Shown: piece after piece, positions 34,344-45,239 of the stretch | Position numbering within the stretch: position 1 is the first letter of the stretch | How the letters are laid out: every line of letters starts with the position of its first letter | Origin: Kuschelorhynchus macadamiae | Taxonomy: Eukaryota > Arthropoda > Insecta > Coleoptera > Curculionidae | Direction: 5' to 3' | DNA length: 64,000 nucleotides | NCBI GenBank assembly: GCA_030620095.1 | Contig: JAUTXW010000347.1 | Span: 697,001-761,000, forward strand | Made by a program: the position numbers and the translations under genes | Notes under the pieces: generated by a model | What the model was told of the DNA's origin: nothing | Databases searched by the model: none | Seen by the model: the letters and a program-made list of their open reading frames with translations, nothing else

Positions 34344-34985
34344 ATTTATGCAGTTCGACTTTGGGCTACTCGGGTATGCCAAAAGTGGCCGTCTGTCTCC
34401 GTTACTATACAGGGCGTTTCCTAATTGCGTGCTGATGTTAAAGGGGGTGTTTTTATGTCCTAAAAGTCTTAACTTTTGAGATACCGCATGGTAAAGTTTA
34501 AAAAGAAAACATTTTTTTTATCCCAATTCTGATGCTATTGTAGATAGCTGTATTAAATTTGATACACGTCTTCTATGCATTAAGGAGCATATGGATTTAC
34601 CCAAGTTAATTACATATGCAGGCCACTGGTAGAAATTTCAAAAATTGATTGTTAATAAAAAATGCCCTTTTATGTATAAAAGACGTGTATCAAATTTCAC
34701 ACAGTTATTTATCTACAATAGCATCAAAATTAGGATTTTAAAAAATGTTTTTTTAAAACCCTGTATCTCCAAAGTTAAGACTTTCAGGTTCATATTAAAC
34801 TTTTTTCTTAAAAAGGTCCAAGAATCACCCCCCTTTAACATTAGCACGCAATTAGGAAACGCCCTGTATAGTACTTCACAATGACGCCCCCTGTACAAAG
34901 TAATATGACAGACGGAGACAAACGGTCACTTTTGGCATACCTGAATAGCCCAAAGTCGATCAATACATTGAGGTGTTAATTTTGG
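34344..34985. repeat. Palindromic repeat interrupted by a MITE
   Basis: The left arm (34344-34404, with CGACTTTGGGCTACTCGGGT, ATGCCAAAAGTGGCCGTCTG) is inverted at about 34893-34970 with a few mismatches. The centre is occupied by a separate MITE (34406-34870). Confidence 0.65.
34406..34870. mobile_element. MITE with terminal inverted repeats
   Basis: The left end TATACAGGGCGTTTCCTAAT is the exact inverse of the right end ATTAGGAAACGCCCTGTATA. The match runs for about 37 bp (TGCGTGCT-ATGTTAAAGGGGG). Subterminal blocks (TTAAGACTTT, CCAATT-TGATGCTATTGTAGAT) are also inverted copies. Flanking TA fits Tc1/mariner target choice. 465 bp, non-coding. Confidence 0.8.
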
Positions 34986-35149
34986 AAAAATATGAGTTGT
35001 GTAGTTTTTCAAATATTAATTGCAATATTAGATATTTTTTGACACGAGGTAATGAACAGAAAATTTATTATTTTGAAGCAGTTTATTGACAGCTACTTTA
35101 TGAAGAATTTTACAAAATATATGAAAAAAACTAAGCCATTTTTGAGGTC

Positions 35150-36551
35150 GACGGCTGTGATTCTAATGGTTCGATTCCTTCTAAATCGTTGTCTTCCTCT
35201 GAAAATGATGAGGTTTCGTCGTCACCACTTGAAGATCCCAGTGTGATAACTAAATCATCAATAACCGTTTCAATTTTGCCATCTACTTTCCAGTATTTAT
35301 CTTCAATAGAACGAACATGTTTAACATACGATTTCCAATTTTCAGCCGATATTGAGTCAATCGCTTCTAATGTTATTTTATTTAAATCTTTAATTGAAAG
35401 TTCACCGGTGTTGCACTCTCGAATATATTTTTTTTACTCCTGTCTATGCAAGTTCAATACGGTTGAGGTCGCACATGTATGGAGGCAGCCTTAAAGGTGT
35501 ATGTCAATTTTAAACTTTTTTTCTCTAGGCTTGTTGGCTGATATTACTTCATATAATTGATATTTTCTGACATACAAGATTGTTCGATTTAAGCTGAGCA
35601 TCTGAGCTTTTGTAGTTTTGAGTATTTAGTTGGCACTTTATCTTTTACGTGAGAATGATAAGACGCATTATTCATTACTATGACTGATTTGGGAGGAATG
35701 TTAGGTAGAAGCTTCTCGAGCAACCACTTTTCAAAATTATCTCTATTCATCTGTCCATGATAGTCTCCAGTTGTTAGTCCCGAGCGAAAAACTAAAGCAG
35801 CACCTGGAACAAATCCGGCTTCTGAACCAGCATGAACTATAATAAAGCGACTACTAGACCGGATTCCCTGAACAACACCTGTAACACTTTCACTTTGCCA
35901 GCATTTGTTCACTGTCATATCATTATCTACCCAGGTTTCGTCTAAATACACAGTATTGCGTCCTTCTTGCCTATATTGCCTACAGTTGATAAATGTTTCA
36001 CCAGCCAGAGAAAAATGTTTGGTCTCTCAATGAGCAATTTTCCTTTATTTTGGCACTTGCGCCAAACAAAACCATTTGATCGTAAAAGCCGATTTAAGGT
36101 TTTATACCCGTACGGAAAATCTACTCGTATTTTGTTCTTTACAGCACGAAGTAGGGGTTTGCAGGTAGGAACCTTCTTCAAGTTTATAAAAAAATCACCA
36201 TCGTCAATTTTATCTTTGTATGATAATCGGGGGTCTTTTTTTACCAGGAGATTTTAAAGGTTAAGTAGAACATCAGCGATCATTATGTTCTCTTTGAATT
36301 TTTCTTACACTGCTTTCCGAAACACCAGTGTAAAATACAGCGCGTTCTGTTCGATTTTGAATTGGAATAGTCAAACTATTATTTTTTTCTAACTTCTCTA
36401 TAACGCTCGCAATAACTTCACGTGCACCTCTTCGAATTGTTTTTCCTTTTTGCTCGCCATCGTTACTTCGAAATAATAATTCAAAACAACAAATGCTCGA
36501 AATGTATAGGCGCCACTGGAAATAGCTAGAACCTTCTAGCGGCAAGTGCAT
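35150..36551 (-). pseudogene. IS630/Tc1-superfamily transposase, broken
   Basis: Minus order: helix-turn-helix region (36273-36551: TIRRGAREVIASVIEKLE, TGVSESSVRKIQREH); second DNA-binding part (35942-36181: VDFPYGYKTLNRLLRSNGF); catalytic frame (35589-35951: VYLDETWVDN, TTGDYHGQMN, VIVMNNASYH); then, in other frames, LPPYMCDLNRIEL (about 35490) and a C-terminal tail with SIEDKYWKVDGKIE and an acidic end rich in Ser and Glu (about 35190). The first Asp and the Glu of NRIE are present. The second catalytic position is Asn (MNN for MDN). Frameshifts at about 35945, 36240 and 35600 plus a stop make it inactive. Confidence 0.7.
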
Positions 36552-36559
36552 GGAGACTC

Positions 36560-37285
36560 TAGGAACATCCCAGTTACAAGTGGACCAGTGCGAAATTTAC
36601 ACTAAATCCCCGATTAATTTTCCGTACCGCTTAGCTGGCGCACTTTATAGGTGAAGCGGCAAACTATTACGACAAATAAAATAACATAAAATTTATTTGC
36701 GTACACAAATTTTACTTTTCCGTTTGCTTAAGACTATGAACCTTTATTTTAAGGACCGCCCGGTTTTCTTTTGTGTCCCGCACTTTAGGTTTACTGCAGT
36801 CATCTTGTTAGAACCATTTTTCGTGATATTTATTCTTTTTCAAACTTCAAACTTTTTAAGTATACGAAGACGCACTAATCACTTCAGAACGTGCTCAATA
36901 GTTCCCTACCTATAAGAAAGGGTATCCGTAAAAGCAGTAGAGATTTCGCTCGTGCTCAACACAAAAAAAGGGACCTTACATCCTGTCTCCTGTTAAACGT
37001 ATACCTCCCAGCTGCTGATGGGCTTCGCGTCGCGCATATGGTAAATAGCGAGGCTTTTTCTTACTTATATTACACGGGAACGGCTCATAATACACCCTCT
37101 GTCTTAAAACCTTTTAATATAAAAGACGAAAGCGAGCAGAAATAAAAGCGGCACAGTTGAAAAGAATTATTTTGTTGTGACTAGGCAATCTGCGTGTTGA
37201 TAAAATGCATATGGTTTTATAAAACTTAGGAAAACTTAAAGAGCTGGGTTTTGTTAACCACCATAAACTCTAGCAATATATGGAA
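36560..37285. other. No supported gene
   Basis: Frames of 72 and 84 codons (36697-36915, 36891-37145) have no recognised domain. The sequence is less AT-rich than average but not repeat-like. Confidence 0.4.
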
Positions 37286-37289
37286 TTTC

Positions 37290-37870
37290 AAAAAATCTTG
37301 AGTAAAGGAGAATTGTTAAGTTCTATTTGGTCGCTAAATAAAAATTTTTTATCTTTTAGGCGATTTATTTCTAAATTTTCCAATAAATTTAATTTAGGGC
37401 CCTTATTCTCTACATGAATCGTCGTTAAATACATGATCATCCTTGTCCAATGTATGTTTTTGCGCAATTAATTGAAAGACCCATGACTTTATTTCTATTA
37501 CTTTTGCGTTTTGTGTTTTTCAGAAATTAATAGTTTTGAAAGCAATTTCTTATATTATTCCTGTTAGGATTACGTTTAATTTTTAAAGAGGGTCTTGCGC
37601 AGTATATTATTATTTTAAACCATTTATTATCATGAGGGATATTTCATTAATAGTTGTGTGCCTTAACTTGTTATTTTTTATTTGTTCTACTATTAAAACT
37701 GGGTGGTAGCCATTATTAACTTCAATTTATTTAATTAAATTAAGTCCATCATTAAAACTTTCTTCTAATAACGGGACGCTAATCAATTTATGGGTTATAC
37801 TATGAAACTCTGCTAATTTATGTTTTGATGGAATGTTAAAACTTGTAATGGATGACAGTTTCAGTATGTG
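37290..37870 (-). pseudogene. PLE fragment, linker and endonuclease tail
   Basis: Minus strand: HKLAEFHSITHKLISVPLLE (about 37830-37770), FNDGLNLI, then after decay ENKGPKLNLLENLEINRL (about 37410-37355) and DQIELNNSPLL. The first block matches the linker of the PLE at 43-45 kb (TQNAAFHFLTHRLVNFPL) and the second is the PLE C-terminus. It faces the tandem array on its right, which carries the same C-terminal block on the plus strand. Confidence 0.5.
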
Positions 37871-37930
37871 TAGTAGTAGTAACAGTAGTTTATGGTAAAT
37901 TTGAAATGAATGTTAATGCAACTTTTTATG

Positions 37931-40040
37931 GTTAAATCTAAGAATTTATTACTTAACGACCAAATAGAACTTAAGAAGAATTCTTTTACTCAACATGTAG
38001 CACTCCCAAACTCTTTACTGTGACATTATTGGCCATTTTTACAACAAAATCAAATTACATATTCTGGTTCTGTAACTTTTTTGTTCTTTTAGTATACTTT
38101 TTTTATACTTTGGACCTTTTAAAAGCTAAAATATCCACTCATGCCTAACTAATTTCAAAAACGTTACGCATATTATGGGACATGGTAAAATTATAATCTT
38201 GTTGGGGCGTGCAATATAATTGATGATCTTCAAGTAAGAATTTAAGTACAGTAATCAATTAATTAATTAATTGATTTATAGTTTTTGGACAACCTATATA
38301 ACTAAGACAAATTCCTTCCAAATTTATTTATGAAGAATCAGTGTTCTTCCTAAAATACAAAATATTAACGTTTACAGGTATAGTTATATCTACCCGGGGA
38401 CAGACTGTATACTCTGGTAGCTAGAGATTTGGAGAGAGCTTTTAAAAATCGCACCGGAGAAGGGAAACTAATGTCTGGAGTTACAAGCTATTTCTAAAAT
38501 CCAGATGAACGTGATAATAAATACTCCACTCTCCCCAATTCCAATAGAATCTCTATCTTTCTTAAAACTGTAACTAATTCTTTGCTAACTAAATTAGAGA
38601 TAACTACAGTAGTTCCACAAGATAGTGATTGCAAAGACTATTTTCCACTTTCTCAAAATATCAATAATCCTTGACTTAGGCGCCCGTAGAACCATTTCCA
38701 GGGAAGAGTTAAATTAAGTTGTTAAATCTAAGAATTTATTACTTAACTACCAAATAGAACTTAAGGAGAATTCTTTTACTCAACATGTAGCACTCCCAAA
38801 CTCTTTACTGTGACATCATTGGTCATTTTTACAACAAAATCAAATTACATATTCTGGTTCTATAACTTTTTTGGTCTTTTAGTATACTTTTTCTATACTT
38901 CAAGTAAGAATTTAAGTACAGTAATTAATTAATTGATTTATAGTTTTTGGACAACCTATATAACTAAGACAAATTCCTTCCAAATTTTTTTATGAAGAAA
39001 GAAATGTTCTTCCTAAAATACAAAATATTAACGTTTACAGGTATAGTTATATCTACCCGGGGACAGACTGTATACTCTGTTAGCTAGAGATTTGGAGAGA
39101 GCTTTTAAAAATCGCACCGGAGAAAGGAAACTAATGTCTGGAGTTACAAGCTATTTCTAAAATCCAGATGAACGTGATAATAAATACTCCACTCTTCCAA
39201 TTCCAATAGAATCTCTATCTTTCTTAAAACTGTAACTAATTCTTTGCTTACTAAATTAGAGTTAACTACAGTAGTTCCACAAGATAGTGATTGCAAAGAC
39301 TATTTTCCACTTTCTCAAAATATCAATAATCCTTAACTTAGGCGCCCGCAGAACCATTTCCAGGGGAGAGTTAAGTTAAGTTGTTAAATCTAAGAATTTA
39401 TTACTTAACTACCAAATAGAACTTAAGGAGAATTCTTTTACTCAACATGTAGCACTCCCAAACTCTTTACTGTGACATCATTGGTCATTTTTACAACAAA
39501 ATCAAATTACATATTCTGGTTCTGTAACTTTTTTGGTCTTTTAGTATACTTTTTCTATACTTCAAGTAAGAATTTAAGTACAGTAATTAATTAATTAATT
39601 AATTGATTTATAGTTTTTGGACAACCCATATAACTAAGACAAATTCCTTCCAAAATTTTTTATGAAGAATCAGTGTTCTTCCTAAAATACAAAATATTAA
39701 CGTTTACAGGTATAGTTATATCTACCCGGGGACAGATTGTATACTCTGTTAGCTAGAGATTTGGAGAGCTTTTAAAATTCGCACCGGAGAAAGGAATCTA
39801 ATGTCAGGAGTTACAAGCTATTTCCAAAATCCAGATGAACGTGATAATAAATACTCCACTTTCCCCAATTCCAATAGAATCTCTATCTTTCTTAAAACTG
39901 TAACTAATTCTTTGCTAACTAAATTAGAGTTAACTACAGTAGTTCCACAAGATAGTGATTGCAAAGACTATTTTCCACTTTCTCAAAATATCAACAATCC
40001 TTAACTTAGGCGCCCGCTGAACCATTTCCAGGGGAGAGCG
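37931..40040 (+). repeat. Tandem array of three large units (790, 662 and about 658 bp)
   Basis: Units begin at GTTAAATCTAAGAATTTATT: 37931, 38721 and 39383. Unit 1 has an extra segment of about 120 bp (about 38110-38230) missing from units 2 and 3. Each begins with a block (LLNDQIELKKNSF) similar to the PLE C-terminus and ends with a conserved reading frame described separately. The units are very similar to each other, so the array is young or homogenised. Confidence 0.85.
39721..40004 (+). pseudogene. Conserved ORF of unknown function in each tandem unit (third copy shown)
   Basis: In all three units (about 38395-38672, 39058-39335 and 39721-40004) the frame LYLPGDRLYTL, ARDLERAFKNRTGEGKLMSG, TSYF-NPDERDNKYST, ISIFLKTVTN, VVPQDSDCKDYFP ends at the same stop. 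Unit 1 has one TAA at TSYF. Unit 2 has that stop and a 1-nt deletion. Unit 3 lacks the stop but has a 2-nt deletion upstream, so its open part starts at MSGVTSYFQ (39801). I do not recognise the protein. A TTTACAG acceptor-like site precedes it in every unit. Confidence 0.4.
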
Positions 40041-41100
40041 AAAAAAAAAGGTTCTCCATAATCCACTTGGTATATAAATGTATCCACAAAAGTAGCCGGA
40101 AGAAGATTAGATTTTGTCTAAGGTGGGGGGAAACCAAATTTTACCATAATATATATGTAATATCCAACATTTGCATTTTCCAGGGGGGGGGGCAAGCAGT
40201 TTTCTGAATATTTAAAATGTACATGATAAAATTAGATACTGGGTTCGGGTTGTTTTCAGAATCCATACCAGAATCCAGAAAAAAACAATGTTAATCCCGA
40301 AATGACAGGATTGGGTCTGATTGTCCCGTTTTGGTAGTCATAATGTCGATCATCTCTATCGCTCATCCCACTGCATTCATAGTAAATCTTTAGTACCAAA
40401 ATTTAGTTGCTTTTTTGCTTGTTTTGCTTCTACTACTTGCTTATGTGACTGTCATATTTTCCGTTTGTGATATTTAGAATATTTATTATTGCCTGGACTA
40501 TTTTATAATATATCATATTAAATCATTATAAATCTATAATTATCAATTTAAACTTCTAACCTAATTTTGGAACGTAGTCTAGACAGCTAAAAGGGTTTAA
40601 TTAGAAGGGAATGTCGCCCAGATTTGAAATAGGCGCTAAAATTGTCTAGTAGGCGGTGTTTGTTTTCGAAGTGTGACAAAATTTAGAAAAGGTCTGAACA
40701 TCTGTCTCTACAAATGTCTTAAAAGATAAAGGATGTAAGCAGAAACTTATTAATTAGGCAAACTTTCCCAGTTTATTAATAATTAACAATTTAAGCTGGT
40801 ACTTTAGATCATTATTAGTTTATCTAATTCATATACCAAAATAAATGTTCGTTACGCTGACCAGGTTCTACGGTAGATTGGCAAAGTTTATTCTTAATAG
40901 TAAATTTAATAATCATGCGAATCTAAAATCCAATTTAAAACACATCCTTTCTTCAAATCGACCAAATCATTTAGAATGCGATTTGAAAAAAGGAAAACAA
41001 AAATTATCTTTTTTCTTCTTCTTTTTTTAATTTATGTTATAATGTATTTATTAACAACAATAATATATCATAGTTATTGTTTGATTAATTATATGTATCT
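40041..41100. other. No supported gene
   Basis: Contains a G-run at about 40180 after TTTTCCA, like the one at 8570, and AT-rich sequence. The 61-codon frame at 40845-41030 is not convincing. Confidence 0.4.
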
Positions 41101-41104
41101 TATT

Positions 41105-41698
41105 TTTTTACTTCCCTCGTATAAGGGACGTATTATAATCCGGAAAAAATCGCCCTCCGAGATGTTTTCAGATCTTTACGTTTCAAGGTCCCTAGATGCT
41201 GAAAAACATGTTTTCTCGATTGCGTCGGTCTGTCTGTCTGGGCATAGCTCTTAAACTTCTTAACCGGCTGCTTCAAATTTTCGTCAAAAATTAAGGGTCA
41301 CGTGGGGATAACCTGGTAACATTTTGGTAAAAATCCAATATGGCGAAACAAAATGGAGGCCTAGTGAAATGTTAAACAAATTATTACTAAAAAACAGTTT
41401 ATCCAATTAACTTAAATTTTTGCAAAAAAATCAAGTATCATGCGAGAATCAACTGGTAAAATTTTAGTACGAATCCAAGATGGGGAAACAAAATGGCTGC
41501 TTTATAAAATACTTAAAAATTTAGTCTTAAAAATCTATTAAGATTGATTTCATATTTTGTGCAGGAATTAATTGTGATACAGAGATGAACTGGTTCAATT
41601 GTGGAACGAATTTAAGATGGCGAAACAAAACACCCTACCAAGTTTCCCATATCGTTTTAGCACCAAACATTTTCTCAGTTTTGTAGGTCTGTCTGTTT

Positions 41699-41700
<2 letters not shown>
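41105..41700 (+). repeat. Chimeric repeat family, copy 5, with terminal hairpin
   Basis: The hairpin TACTTCCCT/AGGGACGTA (41109-41132, one mismatch), then TTTCAAGGTCCCTAGATGC, GTCGGTCTGTCTGTCTGG, then units with AATATGGCGAAACAAAATGG, AAGATGGGGAAACAAAATGG and AAGATGGCGAAACAAAACAC at spacings of about 140 and 135 bp. Confidence 0.7.

Positions 41701-41740
<40 letters not shown>
41698..41740. repeat. (TA)n microsatellite
   Basis: About 21 TA dinucleotides. Confidence 0.95.
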
Positions 41741-41744
<4 letters not shown>

Positions 41745-41871
41745 GTTAAACAAGTTATTATTGAAAATCTTATCCAATTTAACTCAAATATAATTTGCCG
41801 ATTTTTTAAATTTCTGATGTATTTTAAACTAAATTTCAAGGTAGTTTATAAAAAATAAGTTGTATATATAC

Positions 41872-41913
<42 letters not shown>
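41872..41913. repeat. (TA)n microsatellite next to an element end
   Basis: About 20 TA dinucleotides followed by ACAGGGTCCTGTAAACATAT, which resembles a Tc1/mariner-type end. No partner end was found. Confidence 0.9.
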
Positions 41914-41916
<3 letters not shown>

Positions 41917-43250
41917 GGTCCTGTAAACATATTAACATTTCGAAAGGATAGATTTATGTAACTAATAAATAGATTTTAACATATTATTCATTTGTCATTC
42001 CAAATGGTAAAACGTTTTAAAAATAAGTTTTGAAATTGGCATATATAGGGTTATATTTGATATTGATAGAATAACGAAAAATTTTATAACAAAAAATTCA
42101 ATTTTACATGTTTGTATTTAAAAAAAATATATGAAAATTAATGTGTTTCCAAAAATAAGTTCATCAAAGCACAATTAATTTTTTATGTCTAGTATTTGAC
42201 AAAGTTTTGATTCCTATTACTAGAAATACAAGTAATTCCTTAAATTTTATTTTTGCTCTTTTAAAAGCGTAGCGGTGAATTATTACTAAAAAGAATTTTT
42301 TTTGGCAACTTTTATGACAAACATCTTGAAAATATGTATTATATTGCAATTAAGTGCTAATACTAGAAAATATTGTAAAATATTGACAATTTTTTTCATC
42401 TGCTGGGAATTTTTAAAATAAAAAATACATTTTATTTTTCTTTTAACTACTTCCTCAAAATTTGCACACGAATTAAATTCTACACATATTTCGATACTTA
42501 ACTCTACTTTTGCCAGTTTCATAATTTGTTTTTAACATTGTCTAACATATGTGAAAATCTATTTATTGGTTATGAGAAATGCAGAAGCATACTTCACTTT
42601 TCTGCCCTCATTTTAGTTTGGAAGTAGCACTTTCCGGTCTTGTTAGGTAAACTACTATTTCAAAATATTAATAATAAAAAATATTCTCATATGTAGCGAA
42701 CATATTATGGGGGACCCTAAATAATATGATTATAAAATACAAATATAGTTATTTTAATTATTCGTTAAGTACTTCTTAGTCAACTGAGCAAGGTAAAACA
42801 TGAAAATACAATAACTGTCCTTTGCATAAATATTTTTACTCATCATTCTAAATCTGAGTCTCTGTTTTCATAATTAGTATAACTTAAGTGCCAATATTCA
42901 ATTAATATAAAGTAATATTTACGAAAAATTAAAATACACACGAGAAAATTTCATACTTTTGTGTTTACGTATTGGTAGCCAGAGTAGGTAAATGTTTATT
43001 TAATCGTAAAATATTTATGACTTTCTTGCATCATCGATCTCTTTAACGTCACATTAATCTTATTTCAAAAAAAAGATAAAGGCTAAATATATAATTATTT
43101 ACTCGGAATTTATCTTTTACGAGTATATTTATCGTTTGAATGCCAACGTTTAGTTTGCTGATTTTAGTTTTTTTTCAAGATTATGTATTTATATTTCAAG
43201 GTGTAAACATCTTTTATTAATATTATTAAGATTAGAACCTGTAGTAGATC
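41914..43250. other. No supported gene
   Basis: AT-rich. Minus frames at 42164-42349 and 42286-42522 overlap but show no recognised domain. Confidence 0.4.
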
Positions 43251-43297
43251 AAAGTACAAGAGTTCTAACCACACTACACCACAACTTGTTACGTTCC

Positions 43298-43332
43298 GGA
43301 CGCGCGTTTCGCTAACCAAGTTAGCATCATCA
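43298..43332 (-). ncRNA. Hammerhead ribozyme motif, best-preserved copy
   Basis: Minus strand: CTGATGA (43332-43326), stem II GCTAAC/GTTAGC with loop TTG (perfect six pairs), GAAA (43309-43306), CGCGCGTC (43305-43298). Stem I has four pairs (TCTG with CGGA, one G-U). ACGCGCGT is self-complementary, so stem III could form in a dimer, as proposed for minimal Penelope hammerheads. Cleavage is expected 3' of the C at 43298. Confidence 0.75.
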
Positions 43333-43429
43333 GCAGATGATATAAACTAAAGTAAATTATCTTAACCAAGACTATTTATACTCGTAGGTAAAGTTAAAAG
43401 TGGACAATAGAGGGGACTCTAGGGAATAG

Positions 43430-43904
43430 GTCATCTGTCTTTATTTAGTGCTTTCTTACCACATTTAACTATTTCTATACTCTCAAATGCATCCAATAAT
43501 CTATTATTAGATACATTTTTAATCAACTTAAGATTATTTATTCCTATTCGGTGATTGTTTTCCAAAGCATGTTGGGCAACGCTTGACTTTTCTGATCTTC
43601 CCTATTTTAAATGTGTCATGTGTTCTTTAAAACGAATATTTATGCAGCGTTTAGTTTGCCCAACATATTTTAGATCACAGTCATTACAACTAATTTCATA
43701 GATGCCACTCCTCTCCTTCAAGTCGACTTTGTCTTTAGGGTTTGCAAGGAGATTTTTCAAACTTATTTCCATTTTGTAGGCGACTCTAAAACCTACATTT
43801 CTAAATACTTTTTCTAGACCTCTCGTATATCTGGGATCATATGGGATTGCTATGAACTTATTGGAAGCCCCAGGTGCTTGAAGAGTAGTGGCATCTTTTA
43901 ACAT
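43430..43904 (-). pseudogene. PLE GIY-YIG endonuclease domain
   Basis: The frame at 43602-43904 has FIAIPYDPRYTRGLEKVF, then SGIYEISCNDCDLKYVGQTK: a full GIY-YIG pair (GIY and YVG) and Arg in NIRFKEH. A single TAG ends it, after which the same frame continues (SVAQHALENNHRIG, AFESIEIVKCGKKAL) to about 43430. About 90 percent like the plus copy at 44.7-45.2 kb by eye. Confidence 0.7.
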
Positions 43905-44040
43905 TTTCTTATGCTTATGTCTGTTTACTAATTATGTACAAAATTATCAATGTATCCATTAATTTTAGCTATATTTTTAATCCGATTCATTTCATTGTTA
44001 AAACATTCTTTACTTAATGGAAAATTGACTAATCTGTGAG

Positions 44041-44560
44041 TTAAGAAATGAAATGCTGCATTTTGTGTTGAGGGCAACGAAATGAGTCTGATGTTATATA
44101 CCTATCAGTATTAGTAAATTTCCTATAAATATCAAATTCTAATTTATCGTTATTTCTAATAACTAACGTGTCGAGAAAAGGTAATTGCCCATTGTTCTCC
44201 TTTTCGTACGTAAAATTAATTGAAGGATATTTATTGTTTAATGTTTCTAAGAAAGTGTCCAAATTTTCTGTTTTAGTATCAAAAATAGGAAATATATCGT
44301 CTACGTATCTATACCACGCCCTTGGGAAATACTTGAGTTCTTTTTTAAATTGGGTTTCTAATCTGCCCATAAACCAATTTGCAAGGAACGGAGACAAGCA
44401 ATTGCCCATCGCAGTTCCCTCGAGTTGTTTGTAATATTTATTGTTGAACTGAAAAAAAATTTTGATTCATACACAATTTTGTGAGAAGCAAATATTCATC
44501 AATAATTTCTTTCTTCAAATTTTTGATTTCAAGTAGTTCCATTAAGTACTCTAAAGCTAG
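44041..44560 (-). pseudogene. PLE reverse transcriptase, C-terminal half
   Basis: Frame 44041-44409 plus upstream in-frame codons: LEGTAMGNCLSPFLANWFMG, WYRYVDDIF (catalytic Asp pair), NNGQLPFLD, FDIYRKFTNTDRYI. Upstream to 44560 another stretch reads LMELLEIKNLKKEIIDEYL. The frame shifts near 44075, after which the linker (TQNAAFHFLTHRLVNF) is read to 43945. Confidence 0.75.
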
Positions 44561-45239
44561 TGGTATGGGTACACTAGGAAACAATAAGCTTACATTAAAA
44601 GATATTGAAATTTCACCTTCTTTTAGCTATATAGTTAAAATTAATGGATATAATGATAATTTTGTACATAGATTAGTAAACAGACATAGGCATAAGAAAA
44701 TGTTAAAAGATGCCACTACTCTTCAAGCACCTGAGGTTCCCAATAAGTTCATAGTAATCCCATATGATCCCAGATATACGAGAGGTCTAGTAAAAGTATT
44801 TAAAAACGTAGGTTTTAGAGTAGCCTACAAAATGGAGAACAGTTTGAAAAATCTCCTTGGAAACCCTAAAGACAAAGTCGGCTTGAATGAGAGGAGGGGC
44901 ATCTATGAAATTAGCTGTAATGAATGCGATCTAAAACACGTTGGGCAAACTAAACGCTCCATAAACATTCGTTTTAAAGAACACATGGCACATTTAAGAT
45001 ACGGAACAACAGAAAAGTCAAGAGTTGCCCAACATGCTTTGGAAAACAATTGTCGAATAGGAAGAAATAATCTTAAGTTGATTAAAAATTTATTTAATAA
45101 TAGATTATTGCATGCATTTGAGAGTATAGAAATAGTTAAATGTGGTAAGAAAGCACTAAATAAAGACAGAGGGCCTATTCGCTATAGTCCCCTCTATTGT
45201 TCACTTGACAACGATGCAGTCGGGTGCAACCAAGTGTGA
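44560..45239 (+). pseudogene. PLE linker and GIY-YIG endonuclease, truncated
   Basis: The long frame 44481-45239 is PLE-derived from about 44560 on: KINGYNDNFVHRLVNRH, FIVIPYDPRYTRGLVKVF, RGIYEISCNECDLKHVGQTK, NIRFKEH, RVAQHALENN, AFESIEIVKCGKKAL. The second Tyr of the GIY-YIG pair is His (HVG), unlike the minus copy. The RT is missing. The codons before 44560 are antisense to the minus copy's RT, so the ORF start is an artefact of the junction. Confidence 0.7.

Larger units (their letters stand above)
43250..44560 (-). mobile_element. Penelope-like element, 5'-truncated, minus copy of a head-to-head pair
   Basis: Minus order: RT from LMELLEIKNLKKEIIDE (about 44555) through YRYVDD, linker, GIY-YIG endonuclease, then terminal repeat with hammerhead (43345-43285). 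At 44560 it abuts the plus-strand copy. Coding is broken by a frameshift near 44075, a 1-nt deletion near 43940 and one in-frame TAG near 43600. Confidence 0.75.

Noticed and set aside
42164..42522. Overlapping minus ORFs as a transposase N-terminus
   Set aside because: They share general helical, Lys-rich composition only; no conserved motif could be aligned.
44168..44434. 88-codon plus-strand ORF
   Set aside because: Antisense of the Penelope reverse transcriptase.
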